From Planococcus citri (Eukaryota > Arthropoda > Insecta > Hemiptera > Pseudococcidae): a DNA stretch of 64,000 bases. Positions 10,890 through 21,950 of this stretch are shown here, piece after piece; position 1 is the first letter of the stretch, and every line of letters starts with the position of its first letter. The notes beneath the pieces were generated by a model, which saw only the letters and a program-made list of their open reading frames with translations, ran no database searches and was not told the DNA's origin. The stretch covers positions 70,990,001 through 71,054,000 of the forward strand of contig NC_088679.1 in the NCBI RefSeq assembly GCF_950023065.1. The letters run 5' to 3'. The position numbers and the translations under genes were made by a program.

Positions 10890-13170
10890 TAGTGTAGCAA
10901 TTGATCTGTTTAGGTGTTTACAATTGAATCAAATCATTTACGAACGATTAATGATTAAATATGTATATTGATTGATTTCTTGATGAATCATTCGCAAACG
11001 GATCAATTAATTTACGATTGATTCGGTTTTTGTGAAACTATTGTATAGGAATTGATCTGTTTTAAAGCGAAGTGAATCGAATTGAATCAAATCATTCACA
11101 ACTGATTGGTGATTGGACAAATTGATTGATTTATGGGTGAATCACTTGCGAACGAATTGATTAATAGTTGGTGAATCATTCGAGAACAAAATGAATAAGT
11201 TTTGGTGAATCGTTCGCGAACGAAATGAGGTTTTTAGTGAATTACTCGCGAACGAATTGAATAATTTTTGGTGAATCATTCGCGAACGAATTGAATAATT
11301 TTTGGTAAATCATTCGCGAACGAATTGAGTTTTTTCAGTGAATCATCTGCGAACGAATTGAATAATTTTTGGTGAATCATTCGCGAACGAATTAAATAAT
11401 TTTTGGTGTATTATTCGCGAATAAATTCAATATTTTTCAATCATTCGCGATCGAATTGAATTTTTTTAGTGAAACATTTTTCAAATTGAATAATTTTTAG
11501 TGAATCATTCGCGAACGAATTGAATAATTTTTGGTGAATCAATCGCGAACGAATTGAGTTTTTTTAGTGAACCATCCGCGAAAGACTTGAATATTTCTTG
11601 GTGAATCATTCGCAAACGAATTGAATAATTTTTGGTAAATCATTCGCGAACGAATTGAATAATTTTTGGTGAATCAATCGGGAACGAAATCAATTTTTCA
11701 GTAATTCATTCGCGAACAAATTGAATAATTTTGGTGAATCATTCGCGAACGAATTGAGTTTTTTTTAGTGAATCATCTGCGAACGAATTGAATAATTTTA
11801 GTGAATCATTTTTTCGATCAAATTGAATAATTTTTGGTGAATCATTCGCGAACGAATTGAATAATTTTTGGTGAATCAATCGGGAACGAAATTAATTTTT
11901 CAGTAATTGAAGAGCTCTATTCCAAAGAGGGTTAAGTCATTTTAAAAAAAGGCACGTTTTCCGGAGATTTTTACTTCAAAAGTAAGTTAAGTCATCGATT
12001 TTTCAAAGTGATTTTTTCTACAAGCAATTGTTCAATGTCCAAAGAAAGGAAGGGTGCACCGACCTTTCGAAACAGAACAAATTTTAGCAACAAAAATTTT
12101 AAACGCATTTTTTGGTGAAAAAAATGACTTAACCCAAAACCCACTTTGGAATAGAGCTCTTCAATTCATTCGCGAACAAATTGAATAATTTTGGTGAATC
12201 ATTCGCGAACGAATTGAGTTTTTTTTAGTGAATCATCTGCGAACGAATTGAATAATTTTAGTGAATCATTTTTTCGATCAAATTGAATAATTTTTGGTGA
12301 ATCATTCGCGAACGAATTGAATAATTTTTGGTGGCTCATTCGCGAACGTATTGAATAATTTTCGGTGAATCATTCGCGAACGAAATAAATTTTTTGCAAT
12401 TCATTCCGTCATTCGCGAACGAGTTGAATGATTTTTGGTGAATCATTCGCGAACGAATTGAATAATTTTTGGTGAATCAATCGCGAACAAATTGAATAAT
12501 TGTGGTGAATCATTCGCGAACGAATTGAGTTTTTTTTAGTGAATCATCCGCGAACGAATTGAATAATTTTTGGTGAATCATTCGCGAATAAATTCAATAA
12601 TTTTTAACCATTCGCGATCGAATTTAATTTTTTTAGTGAATCATTTTTTGCGATCAAATTGAATAATTTTTGGTGAATCATTCGCAAACGAATTGAATAA
12701 TTTTTGGTGAATCATTCGCGAACAAATTGAATAGTTTTTGGTAAATCATTCGCGAACGAATTGAATAATTTTTGGTGAATCAATCGGGAACGAAATTAAT
12801 TTTTCAGTAATTCATTCCGTCATTCGCGAACGAGTTGAATATTTCTTGGTGAATCATTCGCGAACGAATTGAATTTTTGTAGTGAATCATTCGCAAACGA
12901 ATTGAATAATTTTTGGTGAATCGTTCGCGAACGAATTGAATAATTTTTCGTGAATCATTCGCGAACGAATTGATTTGTGTAAGTGACTCATTTACAGCCG
13001 ATCGATTCATTTACTGAATTTTTAGCGAATTATTCACGATCGACATGAATAATTTTTGGTGAATCATTCGCGAACGAATTGATTCATAAATTGAAGAATT
13101 GATTAATTTGTTGCGAATGGTTCTTTCAAAAAAATGAATCAATTCGTTCATGAATTATTCCTTCAAATGA
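10890..13170 (+). repeat. 34-bp minisatellite array with TTCGCGAA core and 202-bp higher-order period
   Basis: About 58 units of roughly 34 bp follow one another. The unit reads GAATCATTCGCGAACGAATT followed by GAATAATTTTTGGT. Units at both edges (before about 11,150 and after about 13,000) are more diverged, as is usual in arrays. Inside there is higher-order structure: the block starting CAGTAATTCATTCG at 11,699 recurs from 11,901 (202 bp on) with almost identical variants, including rare TTTTTTCGATCAAATT and ATCTGCGAACG units, and another variant, ATTCATTCCGTCATTCGCG, occurs near 12,399 and 12,810. A 254-bp element interrupts the second block. Peptides such as the 68-codon minus-strand frame 12,804-13,010 (repeating SFAND) are repeat read-through. 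Confidence 0.95.
11909..12162. mobile_element. 254-bp MITE inserted in the 34-bp array, AATT target duplication
   Basis: The outer 19 bp, GAAGAGCTCTATTCCAAAG, are exactly repeated in inverted orientation at 12,144-12,162. Further in, GGGTTAAGTCATTTT is also shared inverted, after an offset. AATT stands on both sides (11,905-11,908 and 12,163-12,166), while the uninterrupted neighbouring array copy at 11,699-11,712 has it once. This gives a built-in empty site. Because the TIR ends and target are AT-rich, a TA or AT duplication with slightly longer TIRs cannot be fully excluded. There is no transposase; the element is non-autonomous. It resembles the element at 30,279-31,136. Confidence 0.88.
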
Positions 13171-13559
13171 ATTAATACTATCACGAACATTGGAAGCTTC
13201 GAGCTTTTCAAACTTGATGATGATGTCAAAATATCCGGCTAGTGTCCTAGTTGTGAAATTTAAAATTTGTTCAAAATCGGTTCAAACGTTCCTGAGAAAT
13301 TGAATATTCTTTTTCAAAATGAACATTTCTTGTAATTCCTGTGAATTTCTGACCCCCCTCCTCCACCAAATAAAAAATCCTCTACACTAAAATCTCAAAA
13401 AATAAATAAATAAATAAATGCAATGAATTTGAATGTAACTAATTGGCATTCTTTCCTAAAACGAACAATTCTTGCAATTTTCAAAAATTTATAAATTGCA
13501 ATAAGAAAAATACTTCCAATATATTACCTATTATTCCCATCAACCGAACACCCTTTGTA
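13171..13559. other. AT-rich spacer after the 34-bp array
   Basis: No gene. It contains a short AAATA microsatellite-like run near 13,400-13,420 and a pyrimidine-rich block (CCCCCCTCCTCC-like) near 13,353. Confidence 0.35.
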
Positions 13560-15460
13560 CGTAGCACGTACCTACAGTTATATTCAGCTCGTACAATAAT
13601 ATCATGCCAACACCATCGAAATGGTTTTCGAATCGGCCTGTTTGTTTATTCAACGATCATCGATTCGCTTTCATTAATTCCACCAACCGCGTCGCCATAT
13701 AGCACCCGTAAAGCCGGCACTATTAAACGTTCACGAGTTAAATCTGTATATAGAGATAACGTTAGCTAGTAAAAATGATAAAAATACCCATTCGAATGTT
13801 AAATGGCGAAAAAATAACGCGAAATAGAACGAAAACTAACGTAGGGTGGCAAAAAAAAATCATCCCTTAAATGCGGCTGTGTTTTCGATTGCATGGCGAT
13901 GAGGCAACGACGATGGGGTGAAATGAAAACGTCGTTAAAAAGCGTTAATTTTATACACGCGCTCGACGATACGAGATGCGCCGAATAAAGCTATGCTGTG
14001 CAATGCAATCTTGCAAAAATTGATGTGGCAGATTTGTCAAAAGATGAGCTCGAGAGAGACAGAAGACATGGCCATTGTGAATGTGAAAGGTAGGGTATGC
14101 AATACAAGAGTGAGAGAGAATGAAACGTACCTAATAATAATAGTGAAAATGCAGCATTTTAAGGGGATGGAGGGAGATTGTGAATTGTACAGCAGTCGAC
14201 CATGGCATCGTAGTTAATATTATGGCGGGTAATTAACGTCGGAGTCGGTATAAAAAATTATCTACCTCGCGAAATCGCGGCGTGGCGCGCGACTCCGGCA
14301 ACTTTATCAAAGAGTGGCGAACATCGAGTCGACGGTGTGCGAAAAAGTGGCTGAAATTAATAGGATAAATGATATAATTTAACGGTAGTTTCAGAAACAA
14401 AACGTGTTATCGTCTCGAGTACCATGGCGGAGGGTACGAGTCGAAGGGGCAAGGCCGGTACACAGCTTTACATTGCGTACACATAGACCGGAATTATTTC
14501 GAAATAAAAGTATAATAATAAACGAGGCAGTACCGGCAAATTGTACGTTAAACGCGTTATGTGTTCGGAGTATACGTTAGCGAAATTTTCAAATTAACTT
14601 CACAACTTTCTTTTTTACGAGCTATATAAAAATTTTTGCTGCTTTTGTCAGCATTTGCGACGCACCGAAGCGACGTCAGCGCCGTATTTTTATGGCATTT
14701 ACGATGTCGGAAGGAAAAGAACCGAAGCAGGCGAAGGGCAGAGAGACGGAGAAAAAAGCTAAATCGGCGATTTACGTTGAAAAACTTGCAAATTGAATTA
14801 CCTTCGCGAAATAATTAACGTTTTTTCAATCGTACACTTAACATGGTTGAATTGGAGTTTTTTTTTTCGCCCATCATCATCGACATTTTACTCAATACAA
14901 AGGCCATTTACTTGGTTATTTCGTTAGCTGATTTTTATTTTTATTTTTTGCACACCGAGAGAGAGAGAGACTGGAAAAAAAGGGCGCCAATTCGCACTTT
15001 GTGCGCCCATTAACGTCGTTTTTAAAGTATCCACTAATAAAAAAAAAAGTTCACTCGATTATCGGCCCTTTTGAAAATTTTTTACGCTTTTGGTTTCGCA
15101 GTTTTTTTTCTCTCTCTCTCTTTCTAGCACCCGGACGTCCGCTTTTCCTATTCGAGCTCGATACGGAGTAATTATCGTATTGCGTTTTTTTTTCGCCATC
15201 GCGATTACGTCCAACATTTGCATAAAAGGCGTATTAATCAGCGTTTGTATTGTTTTTAATTGATGTTGCTTATTTTCAGCATACGCCGCGCCATTGCACC
15301 GTCCTCTAAAGGCCAATTCGCCAAAATGTTCTCGTTTTACAGGTCTTTTTCGCACCCTAACGTACGATTGTCGATAGGTGTTGTATTTGTGTAACACGAG
15401 AGGCTGGAACGTGGAAATCACACGTGAGGAAAAAAGCTGGTAGTTTAGAGCTCTAATTAA
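13560..15460. other. CG-dinucleotide-bearing complex island 3
   Basis: Complex sequence including GCGGCGTGGCGCGCGAC near 14,278, a GA microsatellite (about 14,957-14,971), GGGCGC and GCGCCC arms near 14,981-15,008, and a TC microsatellite near 15,110-15,124. The longest frame, 120 codons on the minus strand (15,059-15,421), is basic and without a recognisable domain; I do not call it a gene. Its character suggests regulatory or untranslated sequence. Confidence 0.4.
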
Positions 15461-15790
15461 TACCTACTTGGGGGGGGGGATTTGTTAATGCCCTCAAACT
15501 TGTCGGGTTTCATGAGAAAAATTTCTCGAACCATGTTATTGAAAATAAGTCATGCCAGGAACCCGACCTTACCTCCACCCACCAGTTCTCAAAATGCATA
15601 AGACATCCAAAAAATTGACATTTTTACTTTTTTTTAACGTTCTAATCCTTAGATTTGGTTCATTTTTATTGAAAATACCTACCTACTGTTAAATATTTTG
15701 GACTAATTTGCATGTCAAAAAAGTGGAACTTGTCTCCTTCTTCAAAAAATTTTAAAAAAATGAATGTTTCTATGTTTATTCATTTTTTTT
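15461..15790. other. AT-rich left flank of the LINE
   Basis: The segment 15,648-15,750 (ATTTGGTTCATTTTTATTGA and, further on, AAAAAAGTGGAACTTG) resembles the segment just right of the LINE at 18,183-18,285 (ATTTGGTCCATCTTCATCAG, AAAAAGTGGAACTTGG). The LINE therefore sits between two diverged copies of an older tandem repeat. The similarity is too long and diverged to be a target-site duplication. Confidence 0.5.
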
Positions 15791-15792
15791 AA

Positions 15793-17070
15793 AATTTTAA
15801 TCGTTACAAAATCAACTCAGCAAACTTCAATGCGCTCTTCAGTAAATTTGGTCATCGCTTCATCATTGGAGGTGATTTCAATGCGAAACATGTCAACTGG
15901 GGCAGTCGTCTAACTTCTACCCATGGTAAACATCTTCTTGAAGCATTGAATAAATGCAACGTGGATGTACTATCTACTGGAAACCCAACATACTGGCCTT
16001 CAGATCTTCTACGTATTCCTGATGTTATTGACTTGTTCTTGTGCAAAAATATCCGTGCAGATTCTCATATTGTGGCGAGCCAAGATTTAAGCTCAGATCA
16101 TGATGCCTTAATTCTTACACTAAATTCTGCTTCAACTTCTAAGTGCTTCCAACGCAAACCGTATACTGCAAGTACTAACTGGACTTTGTTTCAAAACTGG
16201 CTACTGAACAACTTCGTTCCACCAGATCTGAGCACTTCGAACCAAATTAATGAAAGTGTTGAGTATCTCAACAGAATGATCCACCAAGCAATTCAACTGT
16301 GTACTCCACCTCTTCCTTCAACACGTAGATTCAGCCCTACTGTGCCCAGATTTATTCGACATAAAATACTTGAAAAAAGGGCTCAAAGAAAGCTGTGGCA
16401 GCAAACCAGAAATCCTACGGATGAAAGAGAACTTAATCAAATGACTCGTGCCCTGAAGAAAATTCTATCAAATTTCCACAATGAAATCTTTCAAGAAAAG
16501 CTACTTCAACTTGATTCAACAGAAGTTACTGATTACTCCTTGTGGAAAATGACAAGTAATATAAAAAAGCGTCAAGAAAACATTCCACCAATTCGTAACC
16601 CAGACAATACATGGGCAAGAAGTGCTGCAGAAAAGGCTTTTGCATTTGCTCAACATTTTGAAAACCAGTTCACGCCTTTTGTAACTGATTCGCGAGCCAA
16701 CCAACACCATCAGGATGATTCTCTGTGTATTGCATCAAACACCATAGCTCCAATTAGACCTTCTGAGATCCAATATAATATTATCTCACATAAAATCAAG
16801 AGGAAAAAATCTCCAGGTTATGATGCCATTGACGGAACTATTCTCAAAAATATTCCCAGAGAAATTATTGTATTTCTTGCTGAATTATTCAACAAAATCT
16901 TGGATTTAAGTCATTATCCGAGCCAATGGAAGTACGCTGAAATCATCGTTGTGCCAAAACCAGGTAAACCTTCGAATGAAGTTTCATCTTATCGACCAAT
17001 AAGTCTTCTACCTATCCTCTCCAAAGTCTTTGAGAAATTGTTCCTGTCACGCCTTCTACGATTCAACAAC
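15793..17070 (+). pseudogene. LINE ORF2 fragment: endonuclease C-terminal part and RT N-terminal part
   Basis: Frame 1 is open from 15,793. IIGGDFNAKHVNWGSR (from about 15,862) carries the DFN motif of the exonuclease/endonuclease/phosphatase fold, and SSDHDA (16,090-16,107) carries the catalytic SDH motif. A linker of about 200 residues leads to the RT, with KSPGYDAIDG near 16,809 and YRPISLLPILSKVFEKL from 16,990. After about 17,065 the frame no longer encodes RT; the next RT block continues in another frame. The ATG at 15,946 is internal, not a true start. Clearly a dead fragment of a protein that nicks DNA and primes reverse transcription. Confidence 0.88.
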
Positions 17071-17072
17071 TT

Positions 17073-18083
17073 CATCGTGTTTCCAGTACCATCAATAATG
17101 CTCTTGAAAACAAAGATACCTGTTCTGCTGCGTTCTTGGATATCACTCAAGCTTTTGATCGCGTCTGGCATCATGGACTCCTTCTGAAACTAAAACAAGT
17201 GCTGCCGGCAAAACTATTCAATTTACTCAAATCTTATCTTTCCAGAAGAAGATTTCGCGTTAAATTTGATGGAGAATTCTCAGACTTCAGAGATATCAAA
17301 GCCGGTGTTCCTCAAGGAAACGTTCTTGGACCTATCCTCTACAGTCTATATACCAGAGATATTCCTCATAATCCGGCCAACTCAACCATGGCCACTTTTG
17401 CTGACGACATAGCTGTTTTGGTCTGTCGTAACAATGCATATGATGCCTCAAGAATATTACAGTGTGAACTCTCAGCAATCAAGAAATGGTGCAAAAAGTG
17501 GCACATTTGTATCAATGAGAGTAAATCTTCAAACATCATGTTTACAATGAAAAAAGAAAGCTCTCAGCCCGTTTACTTGAATAATACCGCTTTGCCACAA
17601 AAAGAGGATGTTAAATATCTAGGTCTACATCTCGACACTCGCATGACCTGGAAAAAGCACATCTCAATGAAAAAGACCCAACTTGAACTCGGGCTTAAAC
17701 AACTCTACTGGCTGGTTGGTCGTCGCTCTAGTCTGAGCCTAAAGAACAAAATTTTACTCTATAAAGTCATTCTCAAACCAATCTGGACTTATGGCTGTCA
17801 AATATGGGGAACAACCAGTTCATCAAACATAGAAATTCTAGAACGCTTCCAGTCCAAGACTCTTCGCAAGATTACAAATGCGCCATGGTATATTAAAAAT
17901 CAAGTACTACGCAACGATTTTAAAATTAATTCTGTCAAAAAAGAAATTTCAATTCTTAGCGAAGAATACGCCGAACAATTGTATAAACACCCCAACTCTC
18001 TTATGTTAGAAACGATGAACTCTGTAGATACATATAGACTTAGTAGATATCATATAAGTGATCTAAAATTTAGATTTATTTAA
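17073..18083 (+). pseudogene. LINE ORF2 fragment: RT catalytic core and C-terminal domain
   Basis: Frame 3 gives FLDITQAFDRVWHHGL (conserved D of the RT palm), AGVPQGNVLGP (17,301-17,333) and the catalytic FADD (17,397-17,408). KYLGLHLDTRMTW and a C-terminal region ending at the stop 18,081-18,083 follow. Compared with intact relatives, the segment around the FGFR-like motif between this block and the preceding frame is missing, so a small deletion plus a frame change near 17,065-17,075 separates the two parts. The FADD is intact but the copy cannot encode a working enzyme. Confidence 0.88.
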
Positions 18084-18182
18084 TTTATTTAATTTTTAGA
18101 GGTTTAAACCCCTCTTCACCTGTGTTTTCTGAATGTTACTTAAGTAACAGATCGAATAAATATTACTACTACTACTACTACT

Positions 18183-18985
18183 GGATTTGGTCCATCTTCA
18201 TCAGAAAAATACTATTTAATGTTTTCGATTCGCTCCCTCCCCTCCCACCACCTCAAGATGAAAAAGTGGAACTTGGTCTCTCCTTAAGTTCTTAAAATTT
18301 GATAATTTGATCTGTTGACAAATTAATTTCATTATTTTGATTTTTAAATTTTTATTACCTTAAGAGACTTGAAGAAAATTTCAAAAATATCGAAAAACTG
18401 CCATAAAAACTGAATAAATGAAAGAATTTGGGAGGAAATGGAATATTACAAAACGAAGAAGCTTTCTAAGCAATTTTGTGAGAAAACTGGGCCTTTGTTT
18501 GGCAAACTTTGAAACAAAAAGAGGAGTATTTAAGCAGGCAAGGCAAGAATCGATGCTTTTTGGATGTTTTGGCGAAAAATCAAAATTTTCTGATCAATTA
18601 TGGAAAAAATTACCATCATTTGACTGTTTTACCAAAAAATTACTTCCTGTGAGAATTTTGGAGAAAAAACATGACAATTTTTTGTCAATTCGCCAAAAAT
18701 TGACCATCTGACAATTTTGACAAAAAACTGGAATTTATTGACAATTTTGGAAAAAAAGGACGGCTTGTCAAATGGGGCAAAAATTGACTCCTTTGACAAT
18801 TTTTTCCAAAAATGGACGCTTTTTGACGCTTTTGACAGAAATGGACACTTTTTGACCCTTTTTGACTTGAGCAAATCAGCACTTTAAATAAGTTTGGCAA
18901 AAAGCAGGACTTTGGGAACAAAAAGAGGACTTTTTGAACAAAAAGAGGACTTTTTGAACAGATAAGGCGAAAATCAATTCTTTTT
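18183..18985. repeat. Low-complexity tandem region, TGACAATTTTG / GAGGACTTTTTGAACA words
   Basis: From about 18,400 the sequence consists of short related words: TGACAATTTTGG, AAAAATTGAC and GGACGCTTTTTGAC. It ends with a nearly perfect short tandem AACAAAAAGAGGACTTTTTG near 18,918-18,960. The frames seen here on both strands (for example 18,685-19,071 minus) are read-through of the repeat and resemble no protein. A 9-G run closes the block near 18,991. Confidence 0.55.
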
Positions 18986-19069
18986 GGCGGTTGGGGGGGG
19001 GGGAGAGTACAAAAAATTATGGACTCAAAACTTTCGAGAATTAGGGTGCGCTCAAAAAATACGTGAAAC

Positions 19070-19640
19070 AAAAGGCCTACTTAGAAGCATTGATCTGCTC
19101 AGAGATGAAAAATTTTCAGACAATTTATACCTGCAGACATCAATTTTACATCTTTTTTGATATTTTTCAATTTTGGGGGCTTCATATAAGAGTACAAACA
19201 TCATTAGGAGGTCCAATGGAGAGTTAATCTTGAAAATCTGCTTATTTAGAAAGATCCTGCCCATTGAAAAATTTTCAAAAATTTTCTACATCCATTTTTA
19301 ATTTTTTTTTTTTAGTTTTTCCAAATTTATCGGGGCTCCTTACAAGAGAGCCAGCATCATTTGGGGGTCCAACAAAGATTTTTTCTTGAAAAGTGGGTTA
19401 TGTAGAACAATTCTAATTCGGAAATGAGATATTTTCAAAAAAAAGTCCACAATTTTGATTCGTGTTCATTTTTTGTGATTTTTTTCAACTTTGAGGGGCT
19501 CCTTATACTAAGGGGCCAATTTGGTTTGAAGGGCCTGAGAAAGTTTTGCCTTGAAAAGGGGACTATTTAGAAAAATTCTGAGGCAGAAATAAAAGAGTTT
19601 TGATAAAGCATTTTTTTGTCATTTTTTTCATTTTTTCGAC
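19070..19640 (+). repeat. Tandem array, period about 160-180 bp
   Basis: Three to four diverged units carry, in order: a TTTTTCAA..TTTGAGGGGCTCCTTA-like word, a CAGCATCATTTGGGGGTCC-like word, TCTTGAAAAGTGGGTTATTTAGAA, and ATTCTGAGGCAGAAATG-like text. Units start near 19,080, 19,255, 19,425 and 19,580. Single diverged units of the family occur near 24,880-25,060 and 28,830-29,000. Confidence 0.6.
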
Positions 19641-20400
19641 TGGGGAGACACTACTTTTTTTGCAGATAGGAGAACAATAAAAAATGAGGAATTATTCTCT
19701 CACCCGAGATAACAACTTTCGTGGTGGGAGGTGGATAATTCTAATTTTGCAAAGTAAGGTATACTGCTCCTACTTTGGATGAGCCTTCTGTAAGTTTCAG
19801 CATCTCAAACCATCCAAAATCAGAGAGTGATGCTTTTTGATTTTTTTTCAAACAAAATTTTTGGTTTTACAATAATTATACACGGTGATTTGTGACCTTG
19901 GTTATTTTTTTTAAAAAAATTTATAGGTACCCTTCATCGAGATTTTTTCCACGAATTTTTTCCGCAGTTTCAACAAGTTTCAACTTTATAATATTTTTCA
20001 CGAGTTTTCATTCAAATCTTGCTTAAATCGTCTTTTTATTAATTTTCATCATTTTGACTATAATTCTAGTAATTTTTCGAAAATTTGATTGAAGTGAGGT
20101 GTAAAATCGAGGAAAGTCAGTGACCATCATTTCTCCAAATGAAAATAAAGTAACTACTTTGCCTACATTTTGGAAAACTCTGAAAAAGATATAGCAACAT
20201 TTTTCCTCCCCATTTTTATTGTATTATTTTTTACACCAATTTACAAGAATGATGAAAAAGTATCAATTTATTATTTTTGCAGCTTGAAAAATACAGCAAG
20301 TACTTATTTTTGTTGAGAGGGAGAATGGACGTTGAATGAATATGAGTATAAGCTCTACTCAAGTTTGACTTGGCCTTTTTTGAATCTGAGATCTTCCCTA
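19641..20400. other. AT-rich non-coding stretch
   Basis: No gene, array or terminal inverted repeat recognised. Confidence 0.35.
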
Positions 20401-21950
20401 GTGAGGAATGAAGAGCAGGGGAAGTGAGAAAAATCTCGACCCATTCGTAGATTTTTTATCGTCTCGCGATATATTTTTTAATGGCGTCATCGTCGTCGTC
20501 GTCGTCGTTCTGGCCCTATACTTTTGTATAACAATAAACCAACGTATTATACGTCTATACGAGCAAAGAGTTAAATGGGGAAAAAAAACTTTTGGTCGGA
20601 TTACAAATTTAGGCACGAGTTTTCCCATCTATACGGTGTACATGTATAACTGGCCATTTTTGAAAAAAAAAAATAAATAAATAAGAGCATCGTGAAAAAA
20701 AAAAAACCGAACCAACATCGACGACGGTACGCTATGTATTGCAAACAATATAGCCGAGTTATGGAATCGCCGGCGCGAAGAGCTGGGTATAAAAAAAAGG
20801 GTCTTTGTTGTTTAAAAATAACATAATGCTCGTATTTTTGTAATATAAAATAAAAACTCGGTGTTTATAATGATTTTTTTTCCTTCTGTAAGGATTTATA
20901 CTGTAGTATTTTTTTTTTGACCAAGTTTTTAGGCAATGTGCTGTAGTAGGTTATGAGCTGCCTGAAATAGAAACTGAGATAGGTTTTCATGTATCGATAT
21001 ACACATTGTGGAGGAGACATTTTATTGTGTTATGTTTTTTGATAGTCGTGTATAATAATTATTATTATTTCTATAGTAGGAGGATTTTTTTGTAGACGTT
21101 TCATTTTATTATGTTTCGAATGTAATATATGTACGAGAGGATTATCATTATTATTATTTTTTTTTGGTTTATGAATTTCCCTGAGTGGATATTTTTTTCA
21201 AGTAGACGAAGATGGTAGAAATTTATAATAAAAATGTCGACTCGACAAAATATATAATTGAATTGAAAATACCCAATGTGTCGTTTAAATTAATAATAAT
21301 TTCATTGTTAGGATTTTTATTCTTGCCAGTTTCATTTTTCCCCCTTCACTGAAGCCTTTTTTTCCCTCGCTCGATACACGACGACGAAGCAATTCACTGC
21401 TCAACTAGAAATATGCGGCAGGTTTCTCGGCATCGAAGTATACCAAAAGGGGGAATTTTTATTGTGGTGTTGTTTTCGTGTATCATATTTTCAAACAGAG
21501 GGTATCTCCCTAGCTGGGGTGTGATTTTGCTCGATAATTGAAACTAAACTGAGTAGATGTTATGTTTGGTTATGTCTCGATTACTTCCTGTGTACTATAA
21601 GACGAGCACGTGGCGAGAAACCGAATGAGGGGGGTTCCTGTCGAGGCAATTTTCCACCAGTTTGTACGTACGTCTACGTATAACATCGCGATCGAGAATA
21701 TAATTGAAGAATTTGACTGATGGTGGTGGTTTTTTTTTTGAAAGTTCGGTTATAGTAAAATGGAACTGTGATTTTTTTCAATGGGGTGGGTTTCGCGGGT
21801 TTATTGTTATTGGCGTTTTGATTTCGTGAAGGATGTGTGATAACAGAGGGAAATTGGAGATATTTGTCGAGTAGGGTTTCTTTATTTATTCGAGTCGTGA
21901 ATAAGTTTATATTTTTTTTATTCCAGTCTTGGTTATTTTTGATTCGAATG
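20401..21950. other. CG-dinucleotide-bearing complex island 4
   Basis: Contains a (GTC)n microsatellite near 20,488-20,509 and CG-rich words such as CGCCGGCGCGAAG near 20,768, then grades into AT-rich sequence with TTATTATTATT runs near 21,060 and 21,147. The frames on both strands across the microsatellite are low-complexity read-through. Confidence 0.4.

Larger units (their letters stand above)
15785..18182 (+). mobile_element. 5'-truncated Jockey-like non-LTR retrotransposon
   Basis: The copy starts inside the apurinic endonuclease domain, runs through reverse transcriptase, a short 3'UTR and a trinucleotide (ACT)n tail at 18,163-18,182 instead of poly(A). The gag-like ORF1 and the first half of the endonuclease are missing, which is typical of incomplete target-primed reverse transcription. 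A perfect 14-bp palindrome, GTTACTTAAGTAAC (18,135-18,148), lies just before the AATAAA-like word and tail. The 5' breakpoint is estimated from the stop at 15,790-15,792 and the loss of homology; no target-site duplication could be assigned. The motif set and layout fit the Jockey group. Confidence 0.9.

Noticed and set aside
12804..13010. 68-codon minus-strand frame with repeating SFAND peptides
   Set aside because: It is a translation of the 34-bp minisatellite; the unit is not a multiple of three, so the same peptide appears shifted in every frame.
10890..13170. CRISPR array
   Set aside because: Repeats of 34 bp follow directly without unique spacers, in a eukaryotic sequence with no cas genes; it is a minisatellite.
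15059..15421. 120-codon minus-strand ORF
   Set aside because: Basic, low-information sequence with no domain, partly from TC-microsatellite DNA and without flanking splice or promoter support.
20488..20509. Poly-valine or poly-aspartate coding tract
   Set aside because: It is a (GTC)n microsatellite open on both strands; similar tracts occur at 38.7 and 49.4 kb in non-coding islands.
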